Assembly (NCBI GenBank): GCA_021371935.1
Contig: JAJFVF010000006.1
Coordinates: 62,001 to 126,000 of the forward strand
DNA length: 64,000 nt
Origin: a bacterium
Lineage (GTDB): Bacteria; Armatimonadota; UBA5829
Direction of reading: 5' to 3'
Shown here: piece by piece, positions 35,631 through 44,574 of the stretch
Layout of the letters: the number at the start of each line of letters is the position of its first letter
Numbering within the stretch: the stretch's first letter is position 1
Notes under the pieces: model-generated
What the model saw: only the letters and a program-made list of their open reading frames with translations
Told to the model about the DNA's origin: nothing
Databases searched by the model: none
Program-made: the position numbers and the translations under genes

Positions 35631-35980
35631 TTGCGCTCGTCCTTTTCAACACCGCGCAGAACGCTTTTAACCGATGAGTAGCCTTTCATCACAGCCAGCA
35701 AATCGAATGTCGCTAATACAACTACAGCCAGACCCAGCAGAATGCAGATGAACCAATATATCAGCTCGGCGAGTTTGCTCACGTGAAGAGCAACCCATCC
35801 ACCCGCAAGGATCATGATAAGCAGCAATTCGAGGATCGATATCAGTATTACGCGAAGTATACGTAGGCGTCTGCCGACAACGGAGCCGGGCGATTGCCAT
35901 TTGCGCAGTTCAACGAGAAAGACAGTCGGTATTGCGACTATGCCGACCAGAGCCAGCCATTGGATGAATGATCCGGGCAT
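35627..35980 (-). CDS. Small three-helix membrane protein
   Basis: 117 residues with three hydrophobic stretches: IQWLALVGIVAIPTVFLVEL (about 6-26), LRVILISILELLLIMILAGG (about 41-62) and YWFICILLGLAVVVLATFDL (about 75-95), and a charged C-terminus (SVKSVLRGVEKDERK). It starts one base after the rpe stop and ends inside the ribD start, so it is firmly part of the operon and very probably translated. No family recognised. A role linked to riboflavin genes is only positional. Confidence 0.75.
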   Translation of the reverse strand: MPGSFIQWLALVGIVAIPTVFLVELRKWQSPGSVVGRRLRILRVILISILELLLIMILAGGWVALHVSKLAELIYWFICILLGLAVVVLATFDLLAVMKGYSSVKSVLRGVEKDERK

Positions 35981-35981
35981 T

Positions 35982-36668
35982 TCATATTTCCCCGACTAAA
36001 AGCGCGCTCTCGGCTGCAGACCTTATATCTGCACAGGCCTGCATAATACCCTTGCAGTTGCCGAATACGGAAGAACCCGCGACAAGCACATTTGCCCCGG
36101 CTCTAACGACTTTCGGAGCAGTGTTCACATCGATGCCCCCGTCAACCGCTATATCTATGTCAACGCCTGCTTCTTCAGCCATTTCACGTGCTTTGGATAT
36201 CTTGGGCAGCATTGTCTCAATAAAGCTCTGCCCGCCAAAACCGGGGTTTACGGTCATAATTAAAACTACATCCAGGTCGGTTATTACATTTTCCAGGACA
36301 CACAGTGGTGTGTGTGGGTTCAATGCGACTCCGGCAGGCACGCCCAGTGCCTTGATGGAACCAATGGTGCGGTGCAGATGCTTGCAGGCTTCGGCATGAA
36401 CCGTGATCTCGCTTGCTCCCGCACTCACAAAGTCTTCGATATAGCGCTCGGGCTGCTCGATCATCAGGTGCACATAAAGCGGCATGCTCGTGATCTTCCT
36501 GACCGCCTTCACCACCATCGGACCGAATGTGATGTTCGGGACGAAGTGGCCGTCCATGATATCGCAGTGAAGCCCGTCCGCCCCACCCTCCTGAGCCGCC
36601 ATTACATCCTTGCTCAAATTGCTAAAATCTGCCGACAGCAGCGACGGCGCAATTATCAATCTGCTCAT
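35982..36668 (-). CDS. rpe: Ribulose-phosphate 3-epimerase
   Basis: 228 residues. The ATG at 36668 lies five bases after AGGAG; a GTG two codons upstream overlaps the kinase stop. TIM-barrel motifs: IIAPSLLSADFSNL (Ser/His region), GLHCDIMDGHFVPNITFGP (metal Asp/His), YVHLMIEQPERYI, VLIMTVNPGFGGQSFI and IAVDGGIDVNTAP (second Asp) and the phosphate-binding VAGSSVFG. Interconverts ribulose-5-phosphate and xylulose-5-phosphate. The kinase-rpe order is common in bacteria. Confidence 0.97.
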   Translation of the reverse strand: MSRLIIAPSLLSADFSNLSKDVMAAQEGGADGLHCDIMDGHFVPNITFGPMVVKAVRKITSMPLYVHLMIEQPERYIEDFVSAGASEITVHAEACKHLHRTIGSIKALGVPAGVALNPHTPLCVLENVITDLDVVLIMTVNPGFGGQSFIETMLPKISKAREMAEEAGVDIDIAVDGGIDVNTAPKVVRAGANVLVAGSSVFGNCKGIMQACADIRSAAESALLVGEI

Positions 36669-36670
36669 AC

Positions 36671-38359
36671 TCACTCCTGGCTGCCGCCTCCAGCCGAAAA
36701 CTCCTTGACCAGTTCTCCACCCACATATACTTTAATGGATGCATTGTCGCCATATGCGGTCACGGTCTCGGTAAAGCGGTCACCGGGACTGCGGTTTTCA
36801 GAATATGCAGTCGTCTCACCACGGCTGTCGTCGACCACTATCTGGACCTCCTGCTCGCCATCGGCATCAGCGGGAACCTCGACTTTGACTTTATAGCGAT
36901 GCTGCCTTTCGGACGAAGCTGGTGTAGTTGTATTTTCGTTCTCATCATCCTCCGGCTTGGAACCATTGCTTAAAACAATATCTATTGCGCTGCCGGGAGC
37001 ACGCTTCACACCCTCTGGCGGATCTTGAGAGATAACCGTGTTTGCTGGCGCACTCTCACTGTATTCCTGCTTCACCCTGCCTATGGTAAAACCTGCATGT
37101 ACGGCGGTCTCATTGGCCTGCGTTTCTGGAAGACCCGTGAGGTCAGGTATCTCAACCATACTCGGACCCGTACTTATCTTTACCTTTACTATGGGATTGT
37201 CCTTAGATACCGTTGAGCCCGTGGCCGGGTTTACATCACATATCTGACCCGCCGCATAGGTATCGCTAAAGGCTCTGCCATCATCGACGAGCTTGATGTT
37301 GTTTTCGTCCGCAATAAACTGCGCCTCATCCCATGTCTTGCCCAGCAGCGGAGGCACCTTGATCTGCGACTTGCCACCTATGACATACATCGTCATCCCA
37401 AGGAAGAGCACTACAACGGCCACAAAAACTACAACCAGCCAAATGAAGTTCTTTTTCAAGAGCTGCTCTTCGGATCGAGACTCGTCGGTGGGCGCGGCTA
37501 TGTGGCGCGATGGGTTTACTACTGTTGGGTGGCCTGTCCTCATAGACTCGCTGACAGCCTTGATATCGGCAAGCATAGCCGAAATGCTTTGATAACGATC
37601 TTGAGAAGATGCTTCAATTGCACGCATTACAATATCACTCAGAGACTTGGGAATGGCAGTGTTTATTGAACGCGGAGGAGTAGGCACTTCCTTGACTTTC
37701 TTTAAAGCCACAGCTATGGCTGTTGCGCCACTAAACGGCAGTTGGCCTGTGAGCATCTCATAGAGGATAACGCCTATTGAATAGACATCCGCCTGAGGAG
37801 TCGGAGTCCCGCCCTCCGTGATCTCGGGCGCTTGATAGTGAACCGAACGCATTGCGCATTTGTCCGCCGCAGCTCGGCACCCGCTTACTGTTGGCCACAG
37901 ACCGAAATCGGTCAATTTCACCTCGCCGTCGGGACTGACAATTATGTCCTGCGGCGCTATGTCACCATGGACAACACGGCTTGCATGCGCATACTCGACT
38001 GCAGTAAGCACTGGCAGAATGATATCCAATGCATTGGGTGCTGGTATTGGACCAGCTCTGCGAATCCGCTCCTTGACATTTGTCCCACGGGCAAACTCGC
38101 AAGCAACAAAAAACTCAGTGTCGGTTTGGTCCACATCAAGCACCCTGACAATATTGGGATGCGCAAGTGAAGCAGCACTGCGGTAGCCGGAAAGCATAGT
38201 TTGAGTGCAATCACTGTCCGCCCGCAGATCCTTTGCCAACACTTTTAATGCAACCAGACGGTTGAGCACCTTGTCGCGAGCCTTGTACACGGAGAAGACC
38301 GGTCCATCGCCCATCTTCTCTAAAACTTCGTACCTATGATTCACAATATGTCCTATCAA
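36671..38359 (-). CDS. Membrane Ser/Thr kinase with two PASTA domains, degenerate catalytic loop
   Basis: 562 residues. Kinase domain about 1-270: glycine loop MGDGPVFSV lacks the standard spacing, ATP Lys39 in VALKVL, catalytic loop H131-G-D-I-A-P-Q-D138 instead of HRDLKPxN, and DFG at 151-153, QAPE at the activation-segment end. Catalytic Asp133 is kept, but the Lys is Ala and the metal Asn is Asp. A helix near 305-327 crosses the membrane, then PASTA domains (about 335-400 and 405-470) that bind peptidoglycan fragments in homologs, and a C-terminal beta domain. Rpe follows two bases downstream. It may be weak or inactive as a kinase. Confidence 0.9.
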   Translation of the reverse strand: MIGHIVNHRYEVLEKMGDGPVFSVYKARDKVLNRLVALKVLAKDLRADSDCTQTMLSGYRSAASLAHPNIVRVLDVDQTDTEFFVACEFARGTNVKERIRRAGPIPAPNALDIILPVLTAVEYAHASRVVHGDIAPQDIIVSPDGEVKLTDFGLWPTVSGCRAAADKCAMRSVHYQAPEITEGGTPTPQADVYSIGVILYEMLTGQLPFSGATAIAVALKKVKEVPTPPRSINTAIPKSLSDIVMRAIEASSQDRYQSISAMLADIKAVSESMRTGHPTVVNPSRHIAAPTDESRSEEQLLKKNFIWLVVVFVAVVVLFLGMTMYVIGGKSQIKVPPLLGKTWDEAQFIADENNIKLVDDGRAFSDTYAAGQICDVNPATGSTVSKDNPIVKVKISTGPSMVEIPDLTGLPETQANETAVHAGFTIGRVKQEYSESAPANTVISQDPPEGVKRAPGSAIDIVLSNGSKPEDDENENTTTPASSERQHRYKVKVEVPADADGEQEVQIVVDDSRGETTAYSENRSPGDRFTETVTAYGDNASIKVYVGGELVKEFSAGGGSQE

Positions 38360-38556
38360 GTCTCAGATCTCCCGCGCCTCTTGCACGAAATCGCCAGCAT
38401 GACCGATATAGCAGCACCAGTCATGCACAACCCAAGAACAACTATATATACGCATCGGCTCACAGACAGCAGTTCCAAAAACGGGCTCAGAACGAAAAGC
38501 ACACCCATTAATATTATCCACACAGCAATCGCAATGTCCAGGATAAATCTCATCAT
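38356..38556 (-). CDS. Small two-helix membrane protein
   Basis: 66 residues, MMRFILDIAIAVWIILMGVL; the ATG overlaps the aroB stop and the gene ends inside the kinase start (4-bp overlaps at both ends), which argues that it is translated. Two hydrophobic helices (about 3-27 and 35-57) and a basic tail KRRGRSET. No family recognised; it may be an accessory to the membrane kinase. Confidence 0.65.
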   Translation of the reverse strand: MMRFILDIAIAVWIILMGVLFVLSPFLELLSVSRCVYIVVLGLCMTGAAISVMLAISCKRRGRSET

Positions 38557-39650
38557 GAGAACAATGCCTTGTGTTTGTCTATCGCACGAGCGATCATTTC
38601 GCGGTCTATGTTTGACACGATTCTGCACTCGCCTAACTTGACCGGCAGCGCAAGACGTATTGCGCCGCCCATAGTCTTCTTGTCCAGCTCGATTGCACTT
38701 ATAACATCACTTGTATTCAGAGAAGCATCGAACTTCACCGGCAGGCGCATCTTGCTCAGAACCGCTGATATCTTATCTGTTATGCCCTGTTGCGCAAAGG
38801 AGTTTTCCTCGGCCAACAGCGCCTCGGTTACCATACCTATTGAAGACGCCTCGCCATGCCTGTACTTGCCATAACCACTCAGGACTTCTATTGAATGACC
38901 GAGTGTGTGACCGTAGTTCAGTATTGCTCTGATGCCCGACTCACGCTCATCAGACTGGACGACATCGCGCTTGATTTCCACTGACCTGCATACCGTATGT
39001 TCGAGTTTGTCCATATCCCGAGCCAGCAGAGCCTTGGCATTGGTGTCGATATAATCAAAATACTCCCGGTCGTAAATTATACCATGCTTGACAACCTCGG
39101 CAAAACCCGAACGCAGCTCGCGCATCGGAAGCGTGCGCAACGTCTCTATATCCATCACCACGGCTCTCGGCTGGTGAAAAGCTCCGACAAGGTTCTTGCC
39201 CCTGGGCAGATCGACCCCGGTTTTGCCGCCAACGCTTGCATCCACCTGGGCCAGAAGTGTCGTTGGAACTTGAACGAAATCGATGCCGCGCATATATGTG
39301 GCTGCGGCAAACCCGGCTATGTCTCCGATCACACCACCGCCCAGCGCCACTACAACACCTCGGCGGTCCATCTTCATATCCAACAGGCCGTCGTATATCC
39401 TGCTCACACTGTGCAGAGTCTTGAAGCGCTCACCAGTTGGTAATATTATCGTATGTGTGCGGATGCCTGCATGCTCAAGGCTCGCAACTACCTCCGCTGC
39501 ATAATGTCCTGCAACTGTCGGATTTGAAATAACAGCTGCGGATGTTGGAGCGCACACGGAAGAGACGACCTCTCCCACACGTGCCAGGATTCCAGCACCT
39601 ATCGTAATAACGTATGAGCGTTCATTTAGGTTAACACTGATTTCAGCCAT
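38553..39650 (-). CDS. aroB: 3-dehydroquinate synthase
   Basis: 365 residues; AGGAAA before ATG. NAD site GGGVIGDIAGFAAATYMRGI, VPTTLLAQVDASVGGKTGVD, substrate and zinc residues in LRSGFAEVVKHGI, LNYGHTLGHSIE and GYGKYRHGEA are present. Converts DAHP to 3-dehydroquinate in the shikimate pathway. The order pilMNOPQ-aroB also occurs in proteobacteria. A hairpin separates it from pilQ. Confidence 0.97.
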   Translation of the reverse strand: MAEISVNLNERSYVITIGAGILARVGEVVSSVCAPTSAAVISNPTVAGHYAAEVVASLEHAGIRTHTIILPTGERFKTLHSVSRIYDGLLDMKMDRRGVVVALGGGVIGDIAGFAAATYMRGIDFVQVPTTLLAQVDASVGGKTGVDLPRGKNLVGAFHQPRAVVMDIETLRTLPMRELRSGFAEVVKHGIIYDREYFDYIDTNAKALLARDMDKLEHTVCRSVEIKRDVVQSDERESGIRAILNYGHTLGHSIEVLSGYGKYRHGEASSIGMVTEALLAEENSFAQQGITDKISAVLSKMRLPVKFDASLNTSDVISAIELDKKTMGGAIRLALPVKLGECRIVSNIDREMIARAIDKHKALFS

Positions 39651-39678
39651 TTTCCTAACAACCCGTGTACATGGAACA

Positions 39679-39706
39679 AAGGGGATTGCAATAGTGCAAC
39701 CCCCTT
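39679..39706 (-). terminator. 12-bp hairpin between pilQ and aroB
   Basis: On the minus-strand RNA, AAGGGGGUUGCA pairs with UGCAAUCCCCUU; the one non-Watson-Crick position is G-U in this RNA but A-C on the plus strand, favouring a function in the minus transcript. CCCCUUUGUU follows, a weak U-tract. Probably a partial terminator that lowers expression of genes downstream of the pilus operon. Confidence 0.5.
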
Positions 39707-39729
39707 AATCATATCATTACACTCTATGA

Positions 39730-41433
39730 TTACGGAACAAGAGACTCGCCCACCACACCCGTGCCAGATGGAGAGATGATGGTCGGTGTAACAAAGATCA
39801 ATAGTTCACGATCCTCGGTCGTGTTTGAGTGAGTTCTGAACAGACTGCCAACAATCGGCAGATCGCAGAGAATTGGAATACTCTTGTAGGAGTTGGAATC
39901 GGACTTCCTGACAAACCCGCCAATTACAACGGTCTCACCATTTGATACTCGCCTCTGACAAGACAGCGACTGCGTGCGCTCTTCAGGAATCTGAGTGCCG
40001 TCAGGACCTGTATATATAGTTCCTGTGTCAGCTACCTGCGGGTATAGAGTCATCGTAATCGTACCATCTCCGTTAACCCGTGGCAAAACCGCTAATATGC
40101 TTTGGATCTCGATATAGTTCACCGAATAGGAAGTGTTTGTGGTGCTGTCTGAAACTACCGTTACGCTCTGCCAATAAGGTATAACGTCCGATATCTGTAT
40201 ATAACCCGTCTGGTTGTTTATTGTCGAAATAATCGGTGAGTTGATAATCCGTCCGACTTCGCTCGTAAGCTGAGCTTTGAGCTGAGCAGTAAGGTTGCCA
40301 CTGGTAAAACCGATGACTACATTGCCTTCAGGATTAAATGATGTGTTGAAACTCTCATTGATCCTTTCAAGGCTCCAGTCGATTCCGAATTTTTTGATGT
40401 CGGTTGTTGTAACCTCGATAAACTCAGCCTTGATCTGAACCTGCTTCGGAGGAACATCGAGCATACGTACGATCCTCTTGAAATCCTCGATGCCGTCCTC
40501 GGTGCCTTTTACGATGATCGAGTTATCAAGGTCGAATGGTTTTACATCATCTATTCCATCCGGCATGAGAAAACTGTCATTGCCGGATGTGCTGGATGAA
40601 GAAGGTGTGGCACCTTGCCTGGAGTATGGCGTCTGACCACCATAGCCGCCTTGATTATAATTGCCGCCGCCGGGAGCATAACCACCAGGTCGCATAGCAC
40701 CTGCATTAGGATATTGCGATGCACCCGTCACTTGATCGGCTGCTCTTCCCGATCCACGGCTCAGACTGCTCGGATCAATTGACGGAACAACCGGCTGGCT
40801 GTTCTGATTTCGTATGTTCGACATGGGATCGAATATCTGACCGTCATTGTTGATTGTTGTCAACGGCCTGACTGTCTCCCTGATCGTATATCCATTACCA
40901 AAGCCTTCGGGACATATAGAGTCACAGTTGGGCAGCGGATTCCTGCCCTCCCATCCGATAAGCCTCAATAATTCACTGGGCTTGGAATGAATAAGCTTCA
41001 CAACAACAACTTGCTTGTTCTGATTGCTCACAGATTGATATGCAGGAACCTCGACCGGAGGAAGCGAGGCAGCCACGTCTGTCAGCGATACAGCAGGTTC
41101 ATCATCGATTGCTGCACCAATTATATATGTGCCGTCGTTTGTCTTTTTATAAGAAACTCCTGCACCCTTCACTACATAATCAAGCGCCTTCTCAATAGAA
41201 ATATCATTCAGAGAAGCTGTTACCTTTTTATCCAGCTTGGAGTCATCCGCTATGACTATGTTTGTACCGCTCTGCTGGGTAAGCAGCATTACCACTTCCT
41301 TGAGCGGAAGGTCCTTGATTTGTAGTGAAATCGCATCCGCTGCGCCCGCAAGTATAAATACTGCGAGAGCCATTACGGCAACCAGCAAAGCCCTGACCCT
41401 TGATATATGCCATGGCTTTAATATTTGAAGCAT
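39730..41433 (-). CDS. pilQ: Type IV pilus outer-membrane secretin
   Basis: 567 residues; GGAGGAGG before ATG; signal segment about 12-35. STN domain about 36-100 (LQIKDLPLKEVVMLLTQQSG), N-domain about 135-325 interrupted by a Gly/Tyr/Gln-rich stretch near 245-300 (GGYAPGGGNYNQGGYGGQ), and the secretin beta-domain from about 330 (PPKQVQIKAEFIEVTTTDI) to RELLIFVTPTII near the end. It forms the gated pore through which the pilus passes. No AMIN domains precede the STN, so it is shorter than typical proteobacterial PilQ. Last pilus gene of the operon. Confidence 0.93.
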   Translation of the reverse strand: MLQILKPWHISRVRALLVAVMALAVFILAGAADAISLQIKDLPLKEVVMLLTQQSGTNIVIADDSKLDKKVTASLNDISIEKALDYVVKGAGVSYKKTNDGTYIIGAAIDDEPAVSLTDVAASLPPVEVPAYQSVSNQNKQVVVVKLIHSKPSELLRLIGWEGRNPLPNCDSICPEGFGNGYTIRETVRPLTTINNDGQIFDPMSNIRNQNSQPVVPSIDPSSLSRGSGRAADQVTGASQYPNAGAMRPGGYAPGGGNYNQGGYGGQTPYSRQGATPSSSSTSGNDSFLMPDGIDDVKPFDLDNSIIVKGTEDGIEDFKRIVRMLDVPPKQVQIKAEFIEVTTTDIKKFGIDWSLERINESFNTSFNPEGNVVIGFTSGNLTAQLKAQLTSEVGRIINSPIISTINNQTGYIQISDVIPYWQSVTVVSDSTTNTSYSVNYIEIQSILAVLPRVNGDGTITMTLYPQVADTGTIYTGPDGTQIPEERTQSLSCQRRVSNGETVVIGGFVRKSDSNSYKSIPILCDLPIVGSLFRTHSNTTEDRELLIFVTPTIISPSGTGVVGESLVP

Positions 41434-41486
41434 CTACTATTTCCTCCTCCGGTTAAAGGGCACAAATCTTTATAATATTAAGCATC

Positions 41487-42140
41487 CTACCAGCTTCTGC
41501 CACTGCTGCCACTGCTGCTGCCCCAGCCGCCACTGCTGCCGCTGCTGCTACCCCAGCTGCCACCGCTGCTGCCAAAGCCGCCACTGCTGCCAAAGCCGCT
41601 GCTGCCGCCAATACTACCGAAACTACTGCTGCTGCCAAAACCACTCGTGCCAAAACCGTTAGTGTTGTTGGTATTACCATTCATCATATTGAGCAGCTCG
41701 CTCGCGCCGGTGTGGTTTAGTGCAACCTTGTCGATAATCGACTCGGATGTCGTGGTCGTATCAACCTGCGGAATCTCACTCTGAATATCGACGGGGCGAT
41801 TCATATCGGTCTGCTCGGGCTTCTTGCTGATGATATAGATGCCGTTGTCAAGACGATATACAAGGCCGTTTGCCTTTACTAATGTCTTTAGCGCTACCTC
41901 GAAAGGCGTGTCCTTAACCGAAAATGATGAGACAACACCTGCCACCTGAGAATCAACAGCATAGCCGATGCCTGTGCCGCTGAACAACGCATCAATAGCA
42001 GTCTTTACATCAATATCCTTTAATTCAATAGTGACAGGCTCACCCTTGTCCGCTGCGGCAAAGCCTGCAGAACACATCAGCCCCGAGGCTGCTGCCGCTA
42101 TTATCAGCGCAACAATTAACCCCTTTAATTGCTTGCCCAT
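41487..42140 (-). CDS. Short exported STN-domain protein with Gly/Ser repeat tail
   Basis: 217 residues from MGKQLKGLIVALIIAAAA, six bases after AGGAGG; the in-frame upstream extension has no ribosome site. A signal peptide is followed by one STN domain (about 35-105; PVTIELKDIDVKTAIDALFS, VYRLDNGIYIIS) closely resembling that of pilQ next door. There is no pore domain. The final 65 residues are almost only Gly, Ser, Phe and Trp in repeats such as GGFGSSGGSWGSS. It likely assists or gates the secretin, or arose by partial duplication of pilQ. Confidence 0.8.
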   Translation of the reverse strand: MGKQLKGLIVALIIAAAASGLMCSAGFAAADKGEPVTIELKDIDVKTAIDALFSGTGIGYAVDSQVAGVVSSFSVKDTPFEVALKTLVKANGLVYRLDNGIYIISKKPEQTDMNRPVDIQSEIPQVDTTTTSESIIDKVALNHTGASELLNMMNGNTNNTNGFGTSGFGSSSSFGSIGGSSGFGSSGGFGSSGGSWGSSSGSSGGWGSSSGSSGRSW

Positions 42141-42251
42141 TTTAATCCTCCTGCGCATACTACACATACAATACCATATCTCAAGCTGAAGCCTACATTT
42201 GGTTTGACTTGCTATCACAAATCAAGGTTCCGCTTATGAGCATAGATCACT

Positions 42252-43013
42252 TCACATTGTCGGCGGCAGTCTGACTCCTCGCTGCTTTTGAGGTGCGCCA
42301 CCGCCGATGAGACCTGTCTCACCCGAAACTGCACCCGTGCCAATATCGTTTTTTGGCGAGGAAGCCATTCTTACAACTATATATCTGGGTTTCTTATCCG
42401 TCGTCTTAAGGATTACCTTGTCCTGCTCTATCTTCTCAACAACCGCCAGGTGATCCTTCAGCTGCTGACCTGGCTGGACAATCTCAGTTGAACCATTTGT
42501 CTCTATGATCGCATAAACTCGCTTGTTAAGCAACAACCCTGCCATTCGCCTGACCGGCTGCTGAGCCTCTTGATATTCAGTCTTTTGTATATCTGTCTTT
42601 GGCAATAGAACAGTCGGAAAAGGAAAATCTGCAATCGGCAGTTTTCTCACAACACGCTTCTTCGGCGCCTTATAGCCTACGGGAAGAAACGGGTCAGACC
42701 TCCATGCCTCCATGGGAGTTGCGCCACTGGAAACCTGATCGCTCTGAGCCGGTTGAGCCGCTGTATTTGCATCAGGAGATGGGGATGCAGTTGGCTGCCC
42801 CATCATATTCGGGTCCGCGCCCTGCTGTCCCGTCATATTCGGATCTGTAGTAGGCTGTCCCGTCATATCCGGTGACGTCTGGGCTGCAGTGTCCTCGCTT
42901 GAACCACCACCGAAAATCATTGGACGAAGCAAAAACACAAACACAGCCACGATTATCACTGCCGCGATAACCGCGATTATCGGCTGGTTCTTTTTATCTT
43001 TAAGCCAATCCAT
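42252..43013 (-). CDS. PilP-like pilus assembly protein
   Basis: 253 residues. N-terminal membrane helix (PIIAVIAAVIIVAVFVFLLR), a linker of imperfect repeats rich in Met, Gly, Gln, Thr and Pro (TGQPTTDPNMTGQQGADPN), a conserved-looking AWRSDPFLPVGYK segment, and a C-terminal beta domain (about 165-225: RRMAGLLLNKRVYAIIETNG, GQQLKDHLAVVEKI) of the PilP / GspC homology type. In other systems PilP links the PilNO complex to PilQ. Position between pilO and the secretin genes fits. A membrane helix instead of a lipobox is unusual for PilP. Confidence 0.8.
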   Translation of the reverse strand: MDWLKDKKNQPIIAVIAAVIIVAVFVFLLRPMIFGGGSSEDTAAQTSPDMTGQPTTDPNMTGQQGADPNMMGQPTASPSPDANTAAQPAQSDQVSSGATPMEAWRSDPFLPVGYKAPKKRVVRKLPIADFPFPTVLLPKTDIQKTEYQEAQQPVRRMAGLLLNKRVYAIIETNGSTEIVQPGQQLKDHLAVVEKIEQDKVILKTTDKKPRYIVVRMASSPKNDIGTGAVSGETGLIGGGAPQKQRGVRLPPTM

Positions 43014-43043
43014 TAAAGTTCAACTCCCAATATCAGCACCATC

Positions 43044-43751
43044 TTATGGCGCTCCAGGCATAGTCATACCAGGAGATGCACCTGCTGCATCCCCAGCTTC
43101 CCCTGTGCCTGCCATCTGAATCTTCTCGCCGCCCTTGGCAGCTGGGAAAATATAGCATGTAAGAGCATAACTCGCCGTAAGATTCGGACTAATCCCGCTA
43201 AGCATCGGCTGTGATACCATTACTAGTCTGCTGCAGTTGTTCCACCGCTGTATATTTGCCATCAGGTCCTTGAAGCTGCCCTGAACCACAACAGTGCCGA
43301 GCTGAAATACCAGCACATCCTGATCGAAGATTGCATTATTCGGATTTGCCGGGGGCGCCGGAAGCGAAAACTTGGCGTTTATTACCTTTACATTCTTGTC
43401 CTTTGCAAAGTTCTCAAGCAGTGGGCCAAGCGTGCTTATTTGCTCGTGCCAAAGTTGAAGCATGCCAAGATCGCGGCGGGCAAAGTTCAGGTTTGGCATG
43501 CGCTTTTTCATCTGTTCATTCATTATCTGCTGAATGCTATTTGTCTCGCGGATCGCATTGTTCAAACTCTGGATGGCCTGGTTCTCAGATGCCGAATTAG
43601 CAAGCGTGCATTTATCAACTCGTGCCTGAGCGGCTTTCACAGCCTCCTGCTTGGGCTTTACAAGCAGCATAAATACGCCGACAATTGCAAGAACGCATAG
43701 GAAAGCACCAATGATTATGACATGTATCTGTTTAAGTTTGGAAAAACTCAT
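43044..43751 (-). CDS. pilO: Type IV pilus inner-membrane protein PilO
   Basis: 235 residues: one membrane helix (VIIIGAFLCVLAIVGVFMLL), a coiled-coil segment (about 30-90: KQEAVKAAQARVDKCTLANS), and a ferredoxin-like domain (QLGTVVVQGSFKDLMANIQR) as in PilO. The C-terminus extends into a Gly/Pro-rich tail. It pairs with PilN to connect PilM to the outer-membrane complex. Confidence 0.9.
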   Translation of the reverse strand: MSFSKLKQIHVIIIGAFLCVLAIVGVFMLLVKPKQEAVKAAQARVDKCTLANSASENQAIQSLNNAIRETNSIQQIMNEQMKKRMPNLNFARRDLGMLQLWHEQISTLGPLLENFAKDKNVKVINAKFSLPAPPANPNNAIFDQDVLVFQLGTVVVQGSFKDLMANIQRWNNCSRLVMVSQPMLSGISPNLTASYALTCYIFPAAKGGEKIQMAGTGEAGDAAGASPGMTMPGAP

Positions 43752-43783
43752 TATTATTCCTTACTAACCGTCCGCCGAATTAG

Positions 43784-44545
43784 TTATGGCATACCCGTTG
43801 CACCCGGCGCGCCGACAGGCGCTGAACCACCCGCTCCAGCAAACGAAGGAGCCGTTATGGGAGTCTTGAGCTTACACAACACAGTAAAGCTGATCCAACC
43901 CTTTTCCCCAGGAATATTCTGCATAGAAGAGCTGATCGCACTGATGCCGGCAAGAGATGACTGAGTGCCGGGATCAAACGATGGACCTGACATCTGCGGT
44001 GACATCTCTCCCGGCATACCGTTCGGAAAACCATTTGCCACACTGGCAGCGCCGGCATCGCCATAACCCGGAACACCGGAAATTGTAACCTCGGTAAAAA
44101 GGTCGGTTGCGCGATACATGTTCAGCAGGTATCTGCCCAAATAATCGAGGTTCTTCGTTTGAGCCGTGATTACCAACTGAGTGCCATCACAAGCCATGCC
44201 TGTATACATGACCTTCTCATAAGTCCACTTGGCAACATCGGAAAAGAGCTTTGGATATACACCGTTGAATTTGAGAACGGAATTGATAAAGTCAAGCTTA
44301 TCCTTGATCGGCTTGACCGAGGCCTGCTGGTCGGCAGCCTGTTTTTGAATCCCCTCGACCCTGCTCTGCCATGCCTCTGCCGCCTGAGCTTCAGATTCCT
44401 TTTGGGATACCTGATTACCCAGGTTTGTGGAAAACACAAATCCGCCTACAATGATGGCGATCAGAACTACACCAAAAGCTATCGCTGTGTTTCTGATGAC
44501 CGCCTTCTCGTTTATTGTACGCGGCAGCAAGTTTATTTTGATCAT
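43784..44545 (-). CDS. pilN: Type IV pilus inner-membrane protein PilN
   Basis: 253 residues. It opens with MIKINLLPR, the cytoplasmic PilM-binding INLLP signature, followed by a helix (AIAFGVVLIAIIVGGFVF), a coiled coil (SQKESEAQAAEAWQSRVEGI) and a periplasmic ferredoxin-like domain (MACDGTQLVITAQTKNLDYL). A Gly/Pro/Met-rich insertion near 175-205 and tail are extra. 29 bp after pilM. Confidence 0.92.
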   Translation of the reverse strand: MIKINLLPRTINEKAVIRNTAIAFGVVLIAIIVGGFVFSTNLGNQVSQKESEAQAAEAWQSRVEGIQKQAADQQASVKPIKDKLDFINSVLKFNGVYPKLFSDVAKWTYEKVMYTGMACDGTQLVITAQTKNLDYLGRYLLNMYRATDLFTEVTISGVPGYGDAGAASVANGFPNGMPGEMSPQMSGPSFDPGTQSSLAGISAISSSMQNIPGEKGWISFTVLCKLKTPITAPSFAGAGGSAPVGAPGATGMP

Positions 44546-44574
44546 TTGCTTGCGTTACTCCATCGATCGACAAT

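Noticed and set aside
41453-41680. Ala/Val-only minus-strand open frame
   Set aside because: Shadow of the Gly/Ser repeat tail of the STN protein in another frame, driven by the GCT/GCC triplet repeats.
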